Assembly (NCBI GenBank): GCA_958295465.1
Contig: OY282353.1
Location: 3,525,001 to 3,589,000, forward strand
Length of the DNA stretch: 64,000 nucleotides
Reading direction: 5' to 3'
Source: an uncultured Gammaproteobacteria bacterium
GTDB lineage: Bacteria; Pseudomonadota; Gammaproteobacteria; HK1
The notes beneath the pieces are model-generated. The model was not told where the DNA came from and searched no databases. It saw only the letters and a list, made by a program, of their open reading frames with translations. Below are positions 35,839 to 44,736 of the stretch, in pieces. The first letter of the stretch is position 1. Every line of letters starts with the position of its first letter. Both the position numbers and the translations under genes were made by a program.

Positions 35839-36567
35839 TCAGGCCGGCAATCCTCCCGGCGAGACGAGCCGGCAGCCCCGCTCGTCCCATACGAGCACCG
35901 TGCCCCGGTCGTACCAGTCGCCGAGGACGATGCGGGTCGCCGGGCCGGTCTCCAGCGCGAGCTCATGGACGGCAGGGCGGTGCGTATGCCCGTGGACCAT
36001 CCATGCCGCGCCGCACTCCGCGAACACCCGCGCCACTTCTTCATCGGTGACGTCCATGATGTCCTCGGGTTTGAGCCGGGACCGGGAGTTCGAGGTGGCG
36101 CGTATCGCCGCCGCCTCCCGGGCACGTTCCTCCATCGGCCGGGCCAGGAACGCTCGCTGATTCGCCGGATCGCGCGCGTACCGCCGGAACGCCTGGTACT
36201 CGGCGTCGCGGGTGCAGAGGGTATCTCCGTGCAGCAACACGACCCGCTCGCCGGCGGCCTCGATCAGCAGCGGCTCGCCGGCGAGCCGGCAGCCGGTGCG
36301 CTCGGCGAATGCGTCACCTAGCAGGAAGTCGTGGTTGCCTCGGACCAGATCGATGGGGACCCCGGCCGCGACGGTCTCGGCGAGCGCGGCCTCGACCTCC
36401 GGATGCGGCTCGCGGGTGTCGTCGTCGCCGAGCCACAGGTCGAACACGTCGCCGAGGAGGTAGAGCCGGTCCGCCAGCCGGACCGGACCGGAGAGGAACT
36501 CCAGGAAGGCGGCGACCGCACCGGGACGGTGGGCAGCGAGATGCACGTCACTCGCGAACAGAAGCAT
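35839..36567 (-). CDS. lpxH: UDP-2,3-diacylglucosamine diphosphatase
   Basis: 242 residues from the ATG at 36567. LpxH hydrolyses UDP-2,3-diacylglucosamine to lipid X in lipid A synthesis, acting at the inner membrane surface. Metal-binding motifs: FASDVHLAAHRPG, LLGDVFDLWLGDDD, VRGNHDFLLGD, LLHGDTLCTRD and MVHGHTHRPAVHEL. The basic stretch ARATSNSRSRL-type helices (AAIRATSNSRSRLKPEDIMD) also fit. Its presence supports a beta- or gammaproteobacterial host. Its start overlaps the stop of a dehydrogenase fragment (TGATG). Confidence 0.94.
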   Translation of the reverse strand: MLLFASDVHLAAHRPGAVAAFLEFLSGPVRLADRLYLLGDVFDLWLGDDDTREPHPEVEAALAETVAAGVPIDLVRGNHDFLLGDAFAERTGCRLAGEPLLIEAAGERVVLLHGDTLCTRDAEYQAFRRYARDPANQRAFLARPMEERAREAAAIRATSNSRSRLKPEDIMDVTDEEVARVFAECGAAWMVHGHTHRPAVHELALETGPATRIVLGDWYDRGTVLVWDERGCRLVSPGGLPA

Positions 36568-36974
36568 CACGTGAGGGCAGGGCGCGGTACGGCGGGGCGG
36601 GCAGTGTACGTGCGGGGGCGGGCAAGCGCGGCCACCACCGCTCCAGGCTCGCGCGCCCGCCCGATCAGCCGCTCCATCATCTCCGCGCCGACCCGCCGGC
36701 CGAATCCGGGGCCGCCGTCGAACAGCATCACCGCGCCACCGTCCCGCAGCACCAGGGCGAGTCCGGTATTCGGGTGCATGGTCTCGTGGGTGACGTTGTG
36801 GACACAGTGCGGGATCATTCCGACGCCGTGGCTGTCGTGGCCCCGGAGGTTCGCATCCACCGGATGGCCGGCGACCTGGGCGGTTTCGGCCGGCTTGCCG
36901 CCGGCGCGTTCGAGCAGGGTGCGGATCACGCGTCGCAACCGGACGTCGGAGAAGAAGTGCATGGCGGTGGCCAT
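36567..36974 (-). pseudogene. Ldh2-family malate/L-lactate dehydrogenase, N-terminal fragment
   Basis: 135 residues. The first ~115 match the N-terminus of Ldh2/MdH family NAD(P)-dependent dehydrogenases (LRRVIRTLLERAGGKPAETA, VDANLRGHDSHGVGMIPHCV, then MHPNTGLALVLRDGGAVMLF and GGPGFGRRVGAEMMERLIGRA). A full protein has about 340-360 residues, so two thirds are missing. The tail (ARPRTYTARPAVPRPALT) is unrelated. Its stop overlaps the lpxH ATG, so translation of the relic could still feed lpxH. Confidence 0.75.
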
Positions 36975-37142
36975 TTTGCCAGGATTGGCGGTGGGACGCC
37001 GTGGCCACGGGCGGGCCTTCGCGGCGACCGCACTCCCCGGATCGTGATCTTTCGCGCCGAATGACGAACAATCGCCGGGTACTTCGCGGATCTCCGCTTC
37101 CGGGGGGATGACGGCCAGGATGCGTGGCGCCGCTCCTCGTCA

Positions 37143-37160
37143 TTCCCGCGGAAGCGGGAA
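37143..37160. repeat. REP-like palindrome
   Basis: TTCCCGC-ggaa-GCGGGAA preceded by CGTCA, the same type as at 15745-15762. It is 45 bases upstream of the M24 peptidase start. Confidence 0.7.
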
Positions 37161-37204
37161 CCCGGGACACCTGGTTCCGGCGATGACATGGCGAGGATGA
37201 ACCG

Positions 37205-38500
37205 ATGACGAGGACGGCAAGCGCGAAGCGCGGTCCGGAGTTCGGCCGGCAGCGGCTGCCGGAGCGTTTCTGCAACCTGGACCGGCTCCTTGCGGACATG
37301 GAGGCGCGGGCGCTCGACGGCCTCGTCGTCACCACCCCGCTCAACGTCTTCTACCTGACGAGCTTCAACGGCATCGCCCACAAGGGCGACGAGCCCAGGC
37401 CCTACGTCGTGATCCTGGCCCGGCGCGAACCCGAGCACCCCATCCTGGTGCTGGCCGACTACTACCTCACCACGCCGCTCCACCAGCCGACCTGGGTGAA
37501 GGACGTCCGGCCCTGCCGGTCCGTGATGGCGGCAATGGACCGCCCGCCGCGGCCGGACGACGTCGATGCCCACATCCCGCGTTCCGCGGCGGGGGTCGAG
37601 TGGATGGAGCGGGCACGAGCCGCCTACCGGTTCGACCTCGGCGAGCAGGTGCGTGGCGCGATGCGGGACCTCGGCATCGATCGCGGCCGCGTCGGCTTCG
37701 ACGACGAGGGATTCGGGCGGCGTCTCGGTCTCGATGGGGTCGAGATCGCCGACGGCTACGACCCGCTGATGCATGCGCGGGCGGTCAAGACCCCGGTCGA
37801 GCTGGAGCTGCTCGCGCGGGCCACCCGCCTCAACGAGAAGGCCATCCGGCGCACCATCTCTCGCTGGGAGGAAGGCTGGACCCGGCAGGATCTGAACCAC
37901 GCCTATGCCGTGTCGGCGGTGGAGCTGGGCGGATTCGTGCGCGACCCGGGCGGACTGGTGGTGAGCCATGCCACCGGCGAAGACCCCACCCTCACGGTGC
38001 AGAGCGGGCTGGAGGACGAGGAGATCGGCCCCGGCACGCACGTCATGTTCGACTGCCACGGGACCCTGGACCTCTACTGCTGGGACGGAGGCAAGTCCTG
38101 GGTCGTCGGGGACGAGCCGACCCGGGAAGGGGCGAAGCGTCTTGCTGCCACCGGGGAGGTGGGGGCGGCGCTGGTGGAGGCGATGCGTCCCGGCCGGCGG
38201 ATCAGCGATCTGGCCGCGATGGGCCGGGAGGTCTACCGAAAGACCGGCATGGCCGATGCGGACAGCGCCTTCATCTTCTTCCACGGGCTCGGCTTGTCCC
38301 ATATCGACTTCGAGCTTCGACACCCGGACGGACGGCCATACCGGGACTGGGTACTGGAGGAGAACATGGTGCTTCCGGTGCACCTCTTCCATCCCGGCGG
38401 CGAGCGCGAGCGGGCCTGGCTGGAGGAGGTCGTGGTGGTGGGCGCGGACGGCGGCCGGCCGCTGTTCAGTTGGGGCTTCGAGCCGCTGACGGGAGACTGA
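37205..38500 (+). CDS. M24 family metallopeptidase (Xaa-Pro aminopeptidase/creatinase-like)
   Basis: 431 residues. The N-terminal creatinase-like domain (about 15-190; GLVVTTPLNVFYLTSFNG) precedes a pita-bread catalytic domain. Predicted metal ligands are the two Asp in MFDCHGTLDLYCWDGGKSW, His in FFHGLGLSHIDFEL, Glu in VLEENMVLPVHLF and Glu in WLEEVVVVG. It may be a dipeptidase for Xaa-Pro or a related C-N hydrolase; the ligand spacing is slightly unusual. It precedes the liv permease genes on the same strand, 325 bp away. Confidence 0.82.
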   Translation: MTRTASAKRGPEFGRQRLPERFCNLDRLLADMEARALDGLVVTTPLNVFYLTSFNGIAHKGDEPRPYVVILARREPEHPILVLADYYLTTPLHQPTWVKDVRPCRSVMAAMDRPPRPDDVDAHIPRSAAGVEWMERARAAYRFDLGEQVRGAMRDLGIDRGRVGFDDEGFGRRLGLDGVEIADGYDPLMHARAVKTPVELELLARATRLNEKAIRRTISRWEEGWTRQDLNHAYAVSAVELGGFVRDPGGLVVSHATGEDPTLTVQSGLEDEEIGPGTHVMFDCHGTLDLYCWDGGKSWVVGDEPTREGAKRLAATGEVGAALVEAMRPGRRISDLAAMGREVYRKTGMADADSAFIFFHGLGLSHIDFELRHPDGRPYRDWVLEENMVLPVHLFHPGGERERAWLEEVVVVGADGGRPLFSWGFEPLTGD

Positions 38501-38825
38501 TCCGCGTGGCTCGTGCCGCCCGCCGCCCGGTAGACCCGGCCTCCCTCGCCGAAGGAGGATGGGCGATGTGCGTGGCCCGACGCGGCCGTCCGCGACGAGG
38601 AGCGATCGTCGTTCCGCCCCGTGCCGGCCTCGACGCCCCGGTGGTGGGATTGTCCGAAGCCGATGCCTTCCACACCCCGGCGTCTCGGGACAGGTCCATC
38701 GACAGTCCGGAGAGTGGGCGCGCGGCCGGTTTCAGGAGCGGCCCCGAGCACGCTACCGGTTTCGGGAGCAACCCTGGCCCGAGGGCCGGGCTCCCCCGGG
38801 CTTCCCCCTGCGGGACGAGCACAAG
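38501..38825. other. Gap before livH
   Basis: About 325 bases. It contains an imperfect direct repeat (CCGGTTTC(A/G)GGAGC at about 38728 and 38757) and a GC-rich hairpin (TGGCCCGAGGGCC) near 38780. The livH frame is open through it but the encoded Arg/Pro-rich peptide is unlike LivH. A periplasmic binding-protein gene (livK) that often sits here is absent. Confidence 0.45.
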
Positions 38826-39839
38826 GTGAGACGGTTCATCGAACGTCATCCCCTCAGGTCGCTCGCGATCCTGGTCGCGGTCGCGGTGCTGCTGTGGCTG
38901 ATCCTCGCGCCGTGGCCGGCGGGGCTCGTCGCGGCGTTCGGGCGCAAGAAGATCTTCCTGAACGCCTTGTTCAACGGCATCACCCTCGGCGGTCTCTACT
39001 TCCTCGTCGCCAGCGGGTTCACGCTGATCTTCGGCCTGATGCGCAACGTCAACCTCGCGCACGGTTCGCTCTATCTCCTCGGGGGCTACGTCGGGTACGA
39101 GATCACCGAATGGACCGGCTCGTGGATGTTCAGCTTCGTGGTGGCGTTCGCCGCGGTCGCCATCTTCGGGATCATCCTGCAGGTCACGATATTCCGCTGG
39201 ATGGAGGGGCAGGATCTCCGCCAGACCCTGGTGACGATCGGGATTTCGATCGTGATGGCCGACGTCATGCTCTGGATCTGGGGCGGCGACTTCTACCAGA
39301 TCCTTCCCCCCGACTGGCTGGTCGGCGCGGTCGAGACCCCGTTGATCTCCACCATCAGCCGCCGCACCGGCGAGCCGATCTACCTGAAGTACCCGATGGT
39401 GCGCCTCGTGATCTTCGCCGCCGCGGTGGTCATCGGGGTGGTGATGTGGTGGCTGCTCAACCGCACCCGGATCGGGATGACGATCCGCGCTGGCGTGGAC
39501 GACCGCGACATGCTGGCCGCGAGCGGGATCCGCATCCAGCTCGTCTTCGTCGCCGTCTTCGCCTTCGGGGCGGGGCTGGCGGGCCTTGCCGGGGTAGTGG
39601 GCGGGACCTTCCAGTCGCTCGCGCCGGGGGAGGACATCCGCTTCCTGCTCGCGTCGCTGGTGGTGGTCATCGTCGGCGGCATGGGCTCGATCACCGGCGC
39701 CGCCCTCGGCGCCCTGCTGATCGGACTCGCCGAGCAGTTCGGCTCGGTGTACATGCCGACCTACGCGGTGGTCGGCACCTTCCTCATCATGGTCGTGGTG
39801 CTCGCGTTCCGCCCCCAGGGCCTGCTCGGGAGGAAGTGA
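38826..39839 (+). CDS. livH: Branched-chain amino acid ABC transporter permease LivH
   Basis: 337 residues from the GTG at 38826, chosen because family similarity begins there. It has about eight to nine hydrophobic helices. LivH features: LFNGITLGGLYFLVASGFTLIF, GLMRNVNLAHGSLYLLGGYV, the EAA-like loop TRIGMTIRAGVDDRDMLAASG and VGGMGSITGAALGALLIGL. It forms the membrane channel with LivM for uptake of branched-chain or related amino acids or amides. livM follows after 3 bp. Confidence 0.93.
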   Translation: MRRFIERHPLRSLAILVAVAVLLWLILAPWPAGLVAAFGRKKIFLNALFNGITLGGLYFLVASGFTLIFGLMRNVNLAHGSLYLLGGYVGYEITEWTGSWMFSFVVAFAAVAIFGIILQVTIFRWMEGQDLRQTLVTIGISIVMADVMLWIWGGDFYQILPPDWLVGAVETPLISTISRRTGEPIYLKYPMVRLVIFAAAVVIGVVMWWLLNRTRIGMTIRAGVDDRDMLAASGIRIQLVFVAVFAFGAGLAGLAGVVGGTFQSLAPGEDIRFLLASLVVVIVGGMGSITGAALGALLIGLAEQFGSVYMPTYAVVGTFLIMVVVLAFRPQGLLGRK

Positions 39840-39842
39840 CCG

Positions 39843-40898
39843 ATGGCGGCGAGCGGGCACGGTTTCGGCGGGGGTGGGGAGAGCACCGCCTTGCTCCCGG
39901 AGTGGCTCCGGCGGATCCATCCCGCGACCTGGCTGCTCGCGGTGTTCCTGCTGTTCCTCCCCGCGTTCGCCAACGACTTCATCCAGCTCCAGGTCTTCGG
40001 CTGGGCCTTCGTGCTCGGCATGATCGCGCTCAGCCTGATGTTCCTCGCGGGCTACGGCGGGATGGTCAGCCTGGTGCAGATGACGGTGGCGGGGTGCGCG
40101 GGCTACATGTACGCGATCTTCGGCCACAGCGCGTTCATGGAGATCAGCCTCGGCTGGCCGTGGTGGGCGACCATCCCCGTCGCGCTGATCGTCGCGGTGG
40201 TCTTCGGGACGATCTCGGGCGCGCTGGCGGTCCGCACCGAGGGGATCTACACCATCATGATCACGCTGGCGATCGCGTCGGCGTTCTTCTACTTCACCCG
40301 CCAGAACTACACCATCTTCAACGGCTTCAGTGGGTTCAACGCGGTGAAGCCGCCTGCGTTGTTCGGCGTGGACTGGAAGCAGGCGACGCCGTTCTACTAC
40401 CTGAGCCTCTTCTTCGCGACCGCGAGCTACCTGGCCGTGCTCTACGTCTCGCGGTCCTCGTTCGGGCTGGCGTTGCAGGGGGTGCGGGACAACGCGCGGC
40501 GCATGGAGGCGCTCGGCTTCAACGTCACCGCGCACCGGATCGCCGCGTACAGCTTCGCGGCGGTGATCGCCGGGGTCGCGGGGATCCTGCTCACGTGGCT
40601 CAACGGCCAGATCTCGCCGGGGACGGCGGGGGTGGGGCCGGTGATCGACATCCTCATCATCGCCGTGGTCGGCGGCCTGCGGCATCCCGTCGGGCCGTTC
40701 ATCGGCGCCTTGATCTACGTGGTGCTCCGCACCTTCGCGCTCGACGCCCTGGTCGCGGTGGGGCTCCCCGCCGAGCGGTTCCAGCTCCTGATCGGCCTGG
40801 GCTTCCTGCTCATCGTGCTCTTCTCGCCGGACGGGGTGCTCGGGCTCTGGGCGCGCTGGCGCGCACGGCTGCGCTTGCGGCGCAGCGAGCCTTACTGA
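39843..40898 (+). CDS. livM: Branched-chain amino acid ABC transporter permease LivM
   Basis: 351 residues. LivM motifs: GMIALSLMFLAGYGGMVSLVQ, ALAVRTEGIYTIMITLAIAS, the cytoplasmic loop SFGLALQGVRDNARRMEALG, and VVGGLRHPVGPFIGALIYVV. About ten helices. It pairs with LivH. The ATPase livG lies 4.1 kb further on, separated by an inserted island, so the operon is split. Confidence 0.93.
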   Translation: MAASGHGFGGGGESTALLPEWLRRIHPATWLLAVFLLFLPAFANDFIQLQVFGWAFVLGMIALSLMFLAGYGGMVSLVQMTVAGCAGYMYAIFGHSAFMEISLGWPWWATIPVALIVAVVFGTISGALAVRTEGIYTIMITLAIASAFFYFTRQNYTIFNGFSGFNAVKPPALFGVDWKQATPFYYLSLFFATASYLAVLYVSRSSFGLALQGVRDNARRMEALGFNVTAHRIAAYSFAAVIAGVAGILLTWLNGQISPGTAGVGPVIDILIIAVVGGLRHPVGPFIGALIYVVLRTFALDALVAVGLPAERFQLLIGLGFLLIVLFSPDGVLGLWARWRARLRLRRSEPY

Positions 40899-40979
40899 CT
40901 CGGTCCACAAGAACCGTCATGAAAGCCGGACCCGGAGCGGGTGCGGCATGGGTACGACAAGCAGGGAGTCGGGATCGGG

Positions 40980-41076
40980 ACTCCGGGATCCGGACCCTGG
41001 AATCCGGGCACCCGGACCTCGGACCCTGGAATCGGGGCACCCGTACCCCGGAATCCGGATACCCGGTCCAAGCCCG
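40980..41076. repeat. Imperfect ~25-bp direct repeats
   Basis: Three to four diverged copies of a unit like CGGACCCTGGAATCCGGGCA followed by CCC, between livM and the helicase fragment. It marks the left boundary region of the island. Upstream open frames through it are artefacts. Confidence 0.6.
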
Positions 41077-41101
41077 GCGGCAAAGGGGAGCGGAGCCACT
41101 C

Positions 41102-41938
41102 ATGGCAGACAGCTTCTTCACCAAGCCGATCATCAACTCTCCGTACGAGTCCCCCGCCCGCCATTGGGAGCTCGACGGAGAGGGGCAGCCGACCCACCGG
41201 CTGATCGACCGGCGCCGGCGGGCCGAGTTCGTCACTCCCATCCCGAAGGCGAGGAAACGGAAGACCCCCGGCGCCCAGGACGCGCTGGAGTTCGGGGACC
41301 GCACCGGGGTTTCCACGAAGGCCCAGGAGTACGACCCGACGCCCATCATCAACGAGCTGCGCGACCACGTGGACCGGTGGCGCGCGCTGCCGAACCCGGG
41401 CGATTGGCAGGTCACGCCGGAGACCACCCGCCTGCTGCGGCACTGGCGCCACCACCGCTTCGGCGGCATCCGGCCCTTCTTCTGCCAAGTCGAGGCGGTC
41501 GAGACTCTGATCTGGCTCACCGAGGTCGCGCCGCGGCGCGACCGGCGCGGGAAGACGTTCCTCCACCACCTCGAAGCGGCCAACGCCGGGGCCAACCCGG
41601 GGCTGGCCCGGCTGGCCCTGAAGCTCGCGACCGGGGCCGGCAAGACCACCGTCATGGCGATGATCATCGCGTGGCAGACGGTCAACGCGGTGCGCCGTCC
41701 CGGCAGCCGGCGCTTCAGCCGCGGATTCCTCGTCGTGACCCCCGGCCTCACCATCCGTGACCGGCTGCGCGTGCTGCACCCGAACGACCCGGACAGCTAC
41801 TACCGCGGCCGCGAGCTCGTCCCGGCGGACATGCTCGCCGAGTCCATCTCATGGGTTACCTCCTCAAGGGACTCCATGAAACCGGACAATCGACGGGCTA
41901 CTGCACCGGGCAAGCTATTTGCTCCTGACAGGGTTTGA
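41102..41938 (+). pseudogene. Restriction endonuclease / DEAD-like helicase (type III Res-like, BPTD_3080 type), truncated
   Basis: About 255 family-like residues. The start MADSFFTKPIINSPYESPARH, the segment PNPGDWQVTPETTRLLRHWR, IRPFFCQVEAVETLIWLTEV, and Walker A LKLATGAGKTTVMAMIIAWQ followed by FLVVTPGLTIRDRL match large (about 900-1,000 residue) SF2 helicase-nuclease proteins. Similarity ends after RELVPADMLAESIS near 41848; the rest is junction sequence ending at 41938. The DEAD box, the remaining helicase motifs and the nuclease are all missing, so it cannot be functional. It marks the left part of an island between livM and livG. Confidence 0.82.
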
Positions 41939-42019
41939 CATCCAGATTGAAGGATGGGCTGCGATCATGGCACAATCACAGCCCCGGCGAAATGGGTGCT
42001 GGATTCGCCTCCCCATGGG

Positions 42020-42832
42020 ATGAATGCAATGCTTTACTTTTCAACCAGTCAGTTGATCGAATTCGTATCGACGAAGGTGAACAGGGTTATTCATCCTGCG
42101 GATAGTATGTATATAGAAGGCCGTGAATCGGAGTACTTGGGAGTAGGACAATCAGCTATAAATTGTATCAGATTGGCGCTATTTGCTAATTCAAAGACGT
42201 CGGATGATGTACAATCGATCCTGGATCTCCCGTGCGGCTACGGCAGAGTATTGCGCATGTTGCAGGCAGAATTTCCAAATGCCGACCTTTTTGCTTGTGA
42301 TATCAACCGGGATGCTGTCGACTTTTGTACACGCAAATTCAACGCTTTTCCAGTATATTCTTCAAATCCCATATCCGCGGTAAAATTGGATACATCTTTC
42401 GATCTCATATGGTGCGGCTCATTGCTTACTCATCTGGATCCTCACGGATGGGACGAATTTATCACCTTCTTCCACAGGCACCTGACATCGAATGGTTGCC
42501 TGCTCTTTACTACACACGGCCGAGAAGCCCTGCGTCGATTACGTCATGGTAAATTTTTTCACCCGCAGATGCTGACCGATGAATATAAAGAAAGATTTCT
42601 GGCATCGTATGAAGAGAAAGAGATTGCATACATTGATTATCCTTGGATGCAAGGATATGGGATAAGTTTTTCCAGTTGTAGTTGGGTATTGAGGTTTCTT
42701 GAAAGAACATTCTCATCTACAAGATTAAGATGGATTTATCTTGAGCGAGGTTGGGCAGGCGTTCAGGACGTATCACTGCTGTCCCACAAAGTGTGCGTGA
42801 AAGAGGACCTGAATCATCCTGTGATGTTATGA
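42020..42832 (+). CDS. Class I SAM-dependent methyltransferase, 3' end altered by an IS4-type insertion
   Basis: Rossmann methyltransferase with motif I SILDLPCGYGRVLRML, the acidic residue after strand 2 (ADLFACDINRDAVDFC) and post-motif FDLIWCGSLLTHLDPHGW. GC content and codon use are far lower than in the core genome, so it was probably acquired recently. The IS enters after GVQDV; the present tail (SLLSHKVCVKEDLNHPVML) is IS sequence. Removing the IS and one 9-bp duplicate restores GVQDVYILLNPRN and a stop at 44080, so only the last eight or so residues are changed. ATG at 42020 chosen; 42029 is also possible. Substrate unknown. Confidence 0.82.
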   Translation: MNAMLYFSTSQLIEFVSTKVNRVIHPADSMYIEGRESEYLGVGQSAINCIRLALFANSKTSDDVQSILDLPCGYGRVLRMLQAEFPNADLFACDINRDAVDFCTRKFNAFPVYSSNPISAVKLDTSFDLIWCGSLLTHLDPHGWDEFITFFHRHLTSNGCLLFTTHGREALRRLRHGKFFHPQMLTDEYKERFLASYEEKEIAYIDYPWMQGYGISFSSCSWVLRFLERTFSSTRLRWIYLERGWAGVQDVSLLSHKVCVKEDLNHPVML

Positions 42833-44045
42833 TTGAGTTTGCGAAAGCAACCAAATCACAGGAGATCCAGGTCCATGGCCCACAATAATACCGTGTTGGC
42901 GCAATTTCTCAAGTTGGTGCCGAGACATGAATTCGAGAGGGATGCGGCGCAACACCACAAGGGGCGAAAGTTGCGCAAGATGACGCGCTGGAACCAGTTT
43001 GTGGCGATGTTCATGGCGCAGTTGTCGGGGCGGAGCAGCCTGCGCGACATCGTGGCCAATCTGGCTACGCATCCCCACAAGCTCTACCACCTGGGGGTCG
43101 GCAGCGTAACGAGGTCTTCGTTGGCCCGTGTGAACGAGGAACAACCGTACCGGCTCTATGAGAGGATGTTCGAGCGGGTGTTGGCGCGCTGTCAGAGGTC
43201 GGCGCCGGGTCATGGCTTTCGCTTCAAGAGCAAGCTGTACTCGTTGGATGCGTCCACCGTGGACTTGTGCTTGTCGATGTTTCCGTGGGCGAAGTTCAAG
43301 CAGACGAAGGGTGCGGTGAAGTTGCATGTGGGCATTGACCACGGAGGGTATCTGCCGACGTTTGTGCGCATCACCGACGGCAAGAGGTCGGACATTGAGG
43401 CGGCGAGAGTGTTGGAAGTGCCGAGAGGGAGCATTGTGGTGGCGGACCGTGCGTATGTGGACTTCGCGTGGCTCAAGCACCTGAATACACAGGGAATTTC
43501 TCTTGTCACCCGCATGAAGAAGGGGATCAGGTATGCGGTTCGGGAACGTCGTGCGGTGAAGCGAAGGCAGGGCCTCACCAGCGATCAAATCATCGTGTTG
43601 ACGAGTACGCATGGTGCGAAGAGGTATCCTGGGGCGTTGCGCCGAATCGGATACCGGGACGCTGAGACGGGCAAACACTACGTCTTCTTGACGAACAACT
43701 TCGACTTGTCGGCGAAGACCATTGCGGACATTTACAAGGCAAGATGGCAGATAGAGTTGTTTTTCAAGTGGATCAAGCAACATCTGAAGGTGAAGAGTTT
43801 TGTCGGTACATCGCGCAATGCAGTATTGACGCAGCTCTGGATTGCGATGTGCGTATATCTGTTGCTTTCGTACGTCAAGTTCGTCAACCGATCAAGTTGG
43901 AGTTTGTACGAGATTTTGCGGGTGCTCCAACTGAACCTGTTCGATCGTCGCCCAATGATGGATCTCCTGGAGACACAATCAACACCCCCAGACCCGCCGC
44001 CGCAACTCAGGCTGAAATTCACCTGAACTTTATGGGACAGCAGTG
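42774..44045 (+). mobile_element. Complete IS4-family insertion sequence
   Basis: 1,272 bp. The 19-bp inverted ends read CACTGCTGTCCCA(C/T)AAAGT (left 42774-42792; right 44027-44045, reverse), with one mismatch. Flanking 9-bp direct repeats AGGACGTAT lie at 42765-42773 and 44046-44054. It encodes one intact transposase. Complete ends, clean duplication and near-perfect repeats argue for recent transposition. Confidence 0.95.
42875..44026 (+). CDS. IS4-family transposase
   Basis: 383 residues from the ATG at 42875 (AGGAGA upstream). The N-terminus AHNNTVLAQFLKLVPRHEF and KMTRWNQFVAMFMAQLSGRS are of the DUF4372 type. DDE core: Asp in LYSLDASTVDLCLS, Asp in IVVADRAYVDF, and the YREK-type motif YKARWQIELFFKWIKQ with the Glu. 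Appears intact and active in principle. Confidence 0.94.
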   Translation: MAHNNTVLAQFLKLVPRHEFERDAAQHHKGRKLRKMTRWNQFVAMFMAQLSGRSSLRDIVANLATHPHKLYHLGVGSVTRSSLARVNEEQPYRLYERMFERVLARCQRSAPGHGFRFKSKLYSLDASTVDLCLSMFPWAKFKQTKGAVKLHVGIDHGGYLPTFVRITDGKRSDIEAARVLEVPRGSIVVADRAYVDFAWLKHLNTQGISLVTRMKKGIRYAVRERRAVKRRQGLTSDQIIVLTSTHGAKRYPGALRRIGYRDAETGKHYVFLTNNFDLSAKTIADIYKARWQIELFFKWIKQHLKVKSFVGTSRNAVLTQLWIAMCVYLLLSYVKFVNRSSWSLYEILRVLQLNLFDRRPMMDLLETQSTPPDPPPQLRLKFT

Positions 44046-44080
44046 AGGACGTATACATTCTGTTAAATCCCAGGAATTGA

Positions 44081-44490
44081 CCCGTTGGTAGCATAAAGAG
44101 TTATGGAAAACGGCAGTTCGTGCTGCAATAGTAGGATGGAACACGAGTCGAACCGGGGTAGCTCATCCTCACTGGGGATGAACGTGAGCCGAACCGTCCG
44201 GGGTGCGGAACAACCCCTGCACAAAGCCGTTTCGCGTACGAATACACAAGAGTTTATGCAATTGCGCCAGGCGAAGCTGGGTGAAGGGGGAAGGCATATC
44301 GAAGGGGTCCTGGCGTGAGGGGACGTGGCGGCGGGCGGATGGCCGGGGATGTTACGGATCGCGAGCATGGAGCATGTACGTGGACGACGCGGACATGAAG
44401 CTTGGCAGGAATTCGAGAGCGCCGCGCGCATCACCCGCCATCTGCACGATGCAACGGAGGGTAGTAGAGTTGCTCGGTCACGTTCCCGTA
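44081..44490. other. Island remnant without a recognised gene
   Basis: About 410 bases. It includes an imperfect 31-base direct repeat (core ATCACCCGC and CGATGCAAC at about 44428-44458 and 44487-44517). The GC content rises back toward the core value. No frame is recognisable. Confidence 0.4.
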
Positions 44491-44736
44491 TCACCCGCTA
44501 CGCGCGCGATGCAACCGTTCGAGCAGTTCGCCCCCGGTGCGGCACTCCATGAGCCAATCGCCTACTACGATGAGATCCTCGGCACCGATGTACTCGGCGT
44601 TCATCCGGGTGAGGGTGGAGAAGTCCAGTTCGTCGCACCAGTCCGGCGCGACGTATCCGCGCAGGGTGTCTTCGACCATGCGGCGCTGGGAGAAGAGGAT
44701 CTTGCAGGCGGGGTCGGAGGAGGCCATGCGGGGCAT
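44491..44736 (-). pseudogene. Rpn/YhgA-like PD-(D/E)XK family, N-terminal fragment
   Basis: 81 residues. The first ~50 (SDPACKILFSQRRMVEDTLR, GYVAPDWCDELDFSTLTRMN, AEYIG) match the N-terminus of Rpn-type recombination-promoting nuclease/putative transposase proteins. The nuclease core that follows in the family is missing; the remainder (VVGDWLMECRTGGELLERLH) is unfamiliar and probably joined by deletion. It is most likely a relic. Confidence 0.55.

Noticed and set aside
38559..38825. N-terminal extension of LivH
   Set aside because: The upstream frame encodes a low-complexity Arg/Pro peptide; family similarity and the first helix begin after the GTG at 38826.
38466..40910. 814-codon minus-strand ORF across livH-livM
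   Set aside because: Shadow composed of charged, low-complexity sequence; the plus strand encodes two clear permeases.
41954..44080. Low-GC block as contamination or misassembly
   Set aside because: The IS4 element has proper ends and target duplication and the flanking genes grade into the high-GC genome, so lateral transfer is the simpler reading; long reads would settle it.
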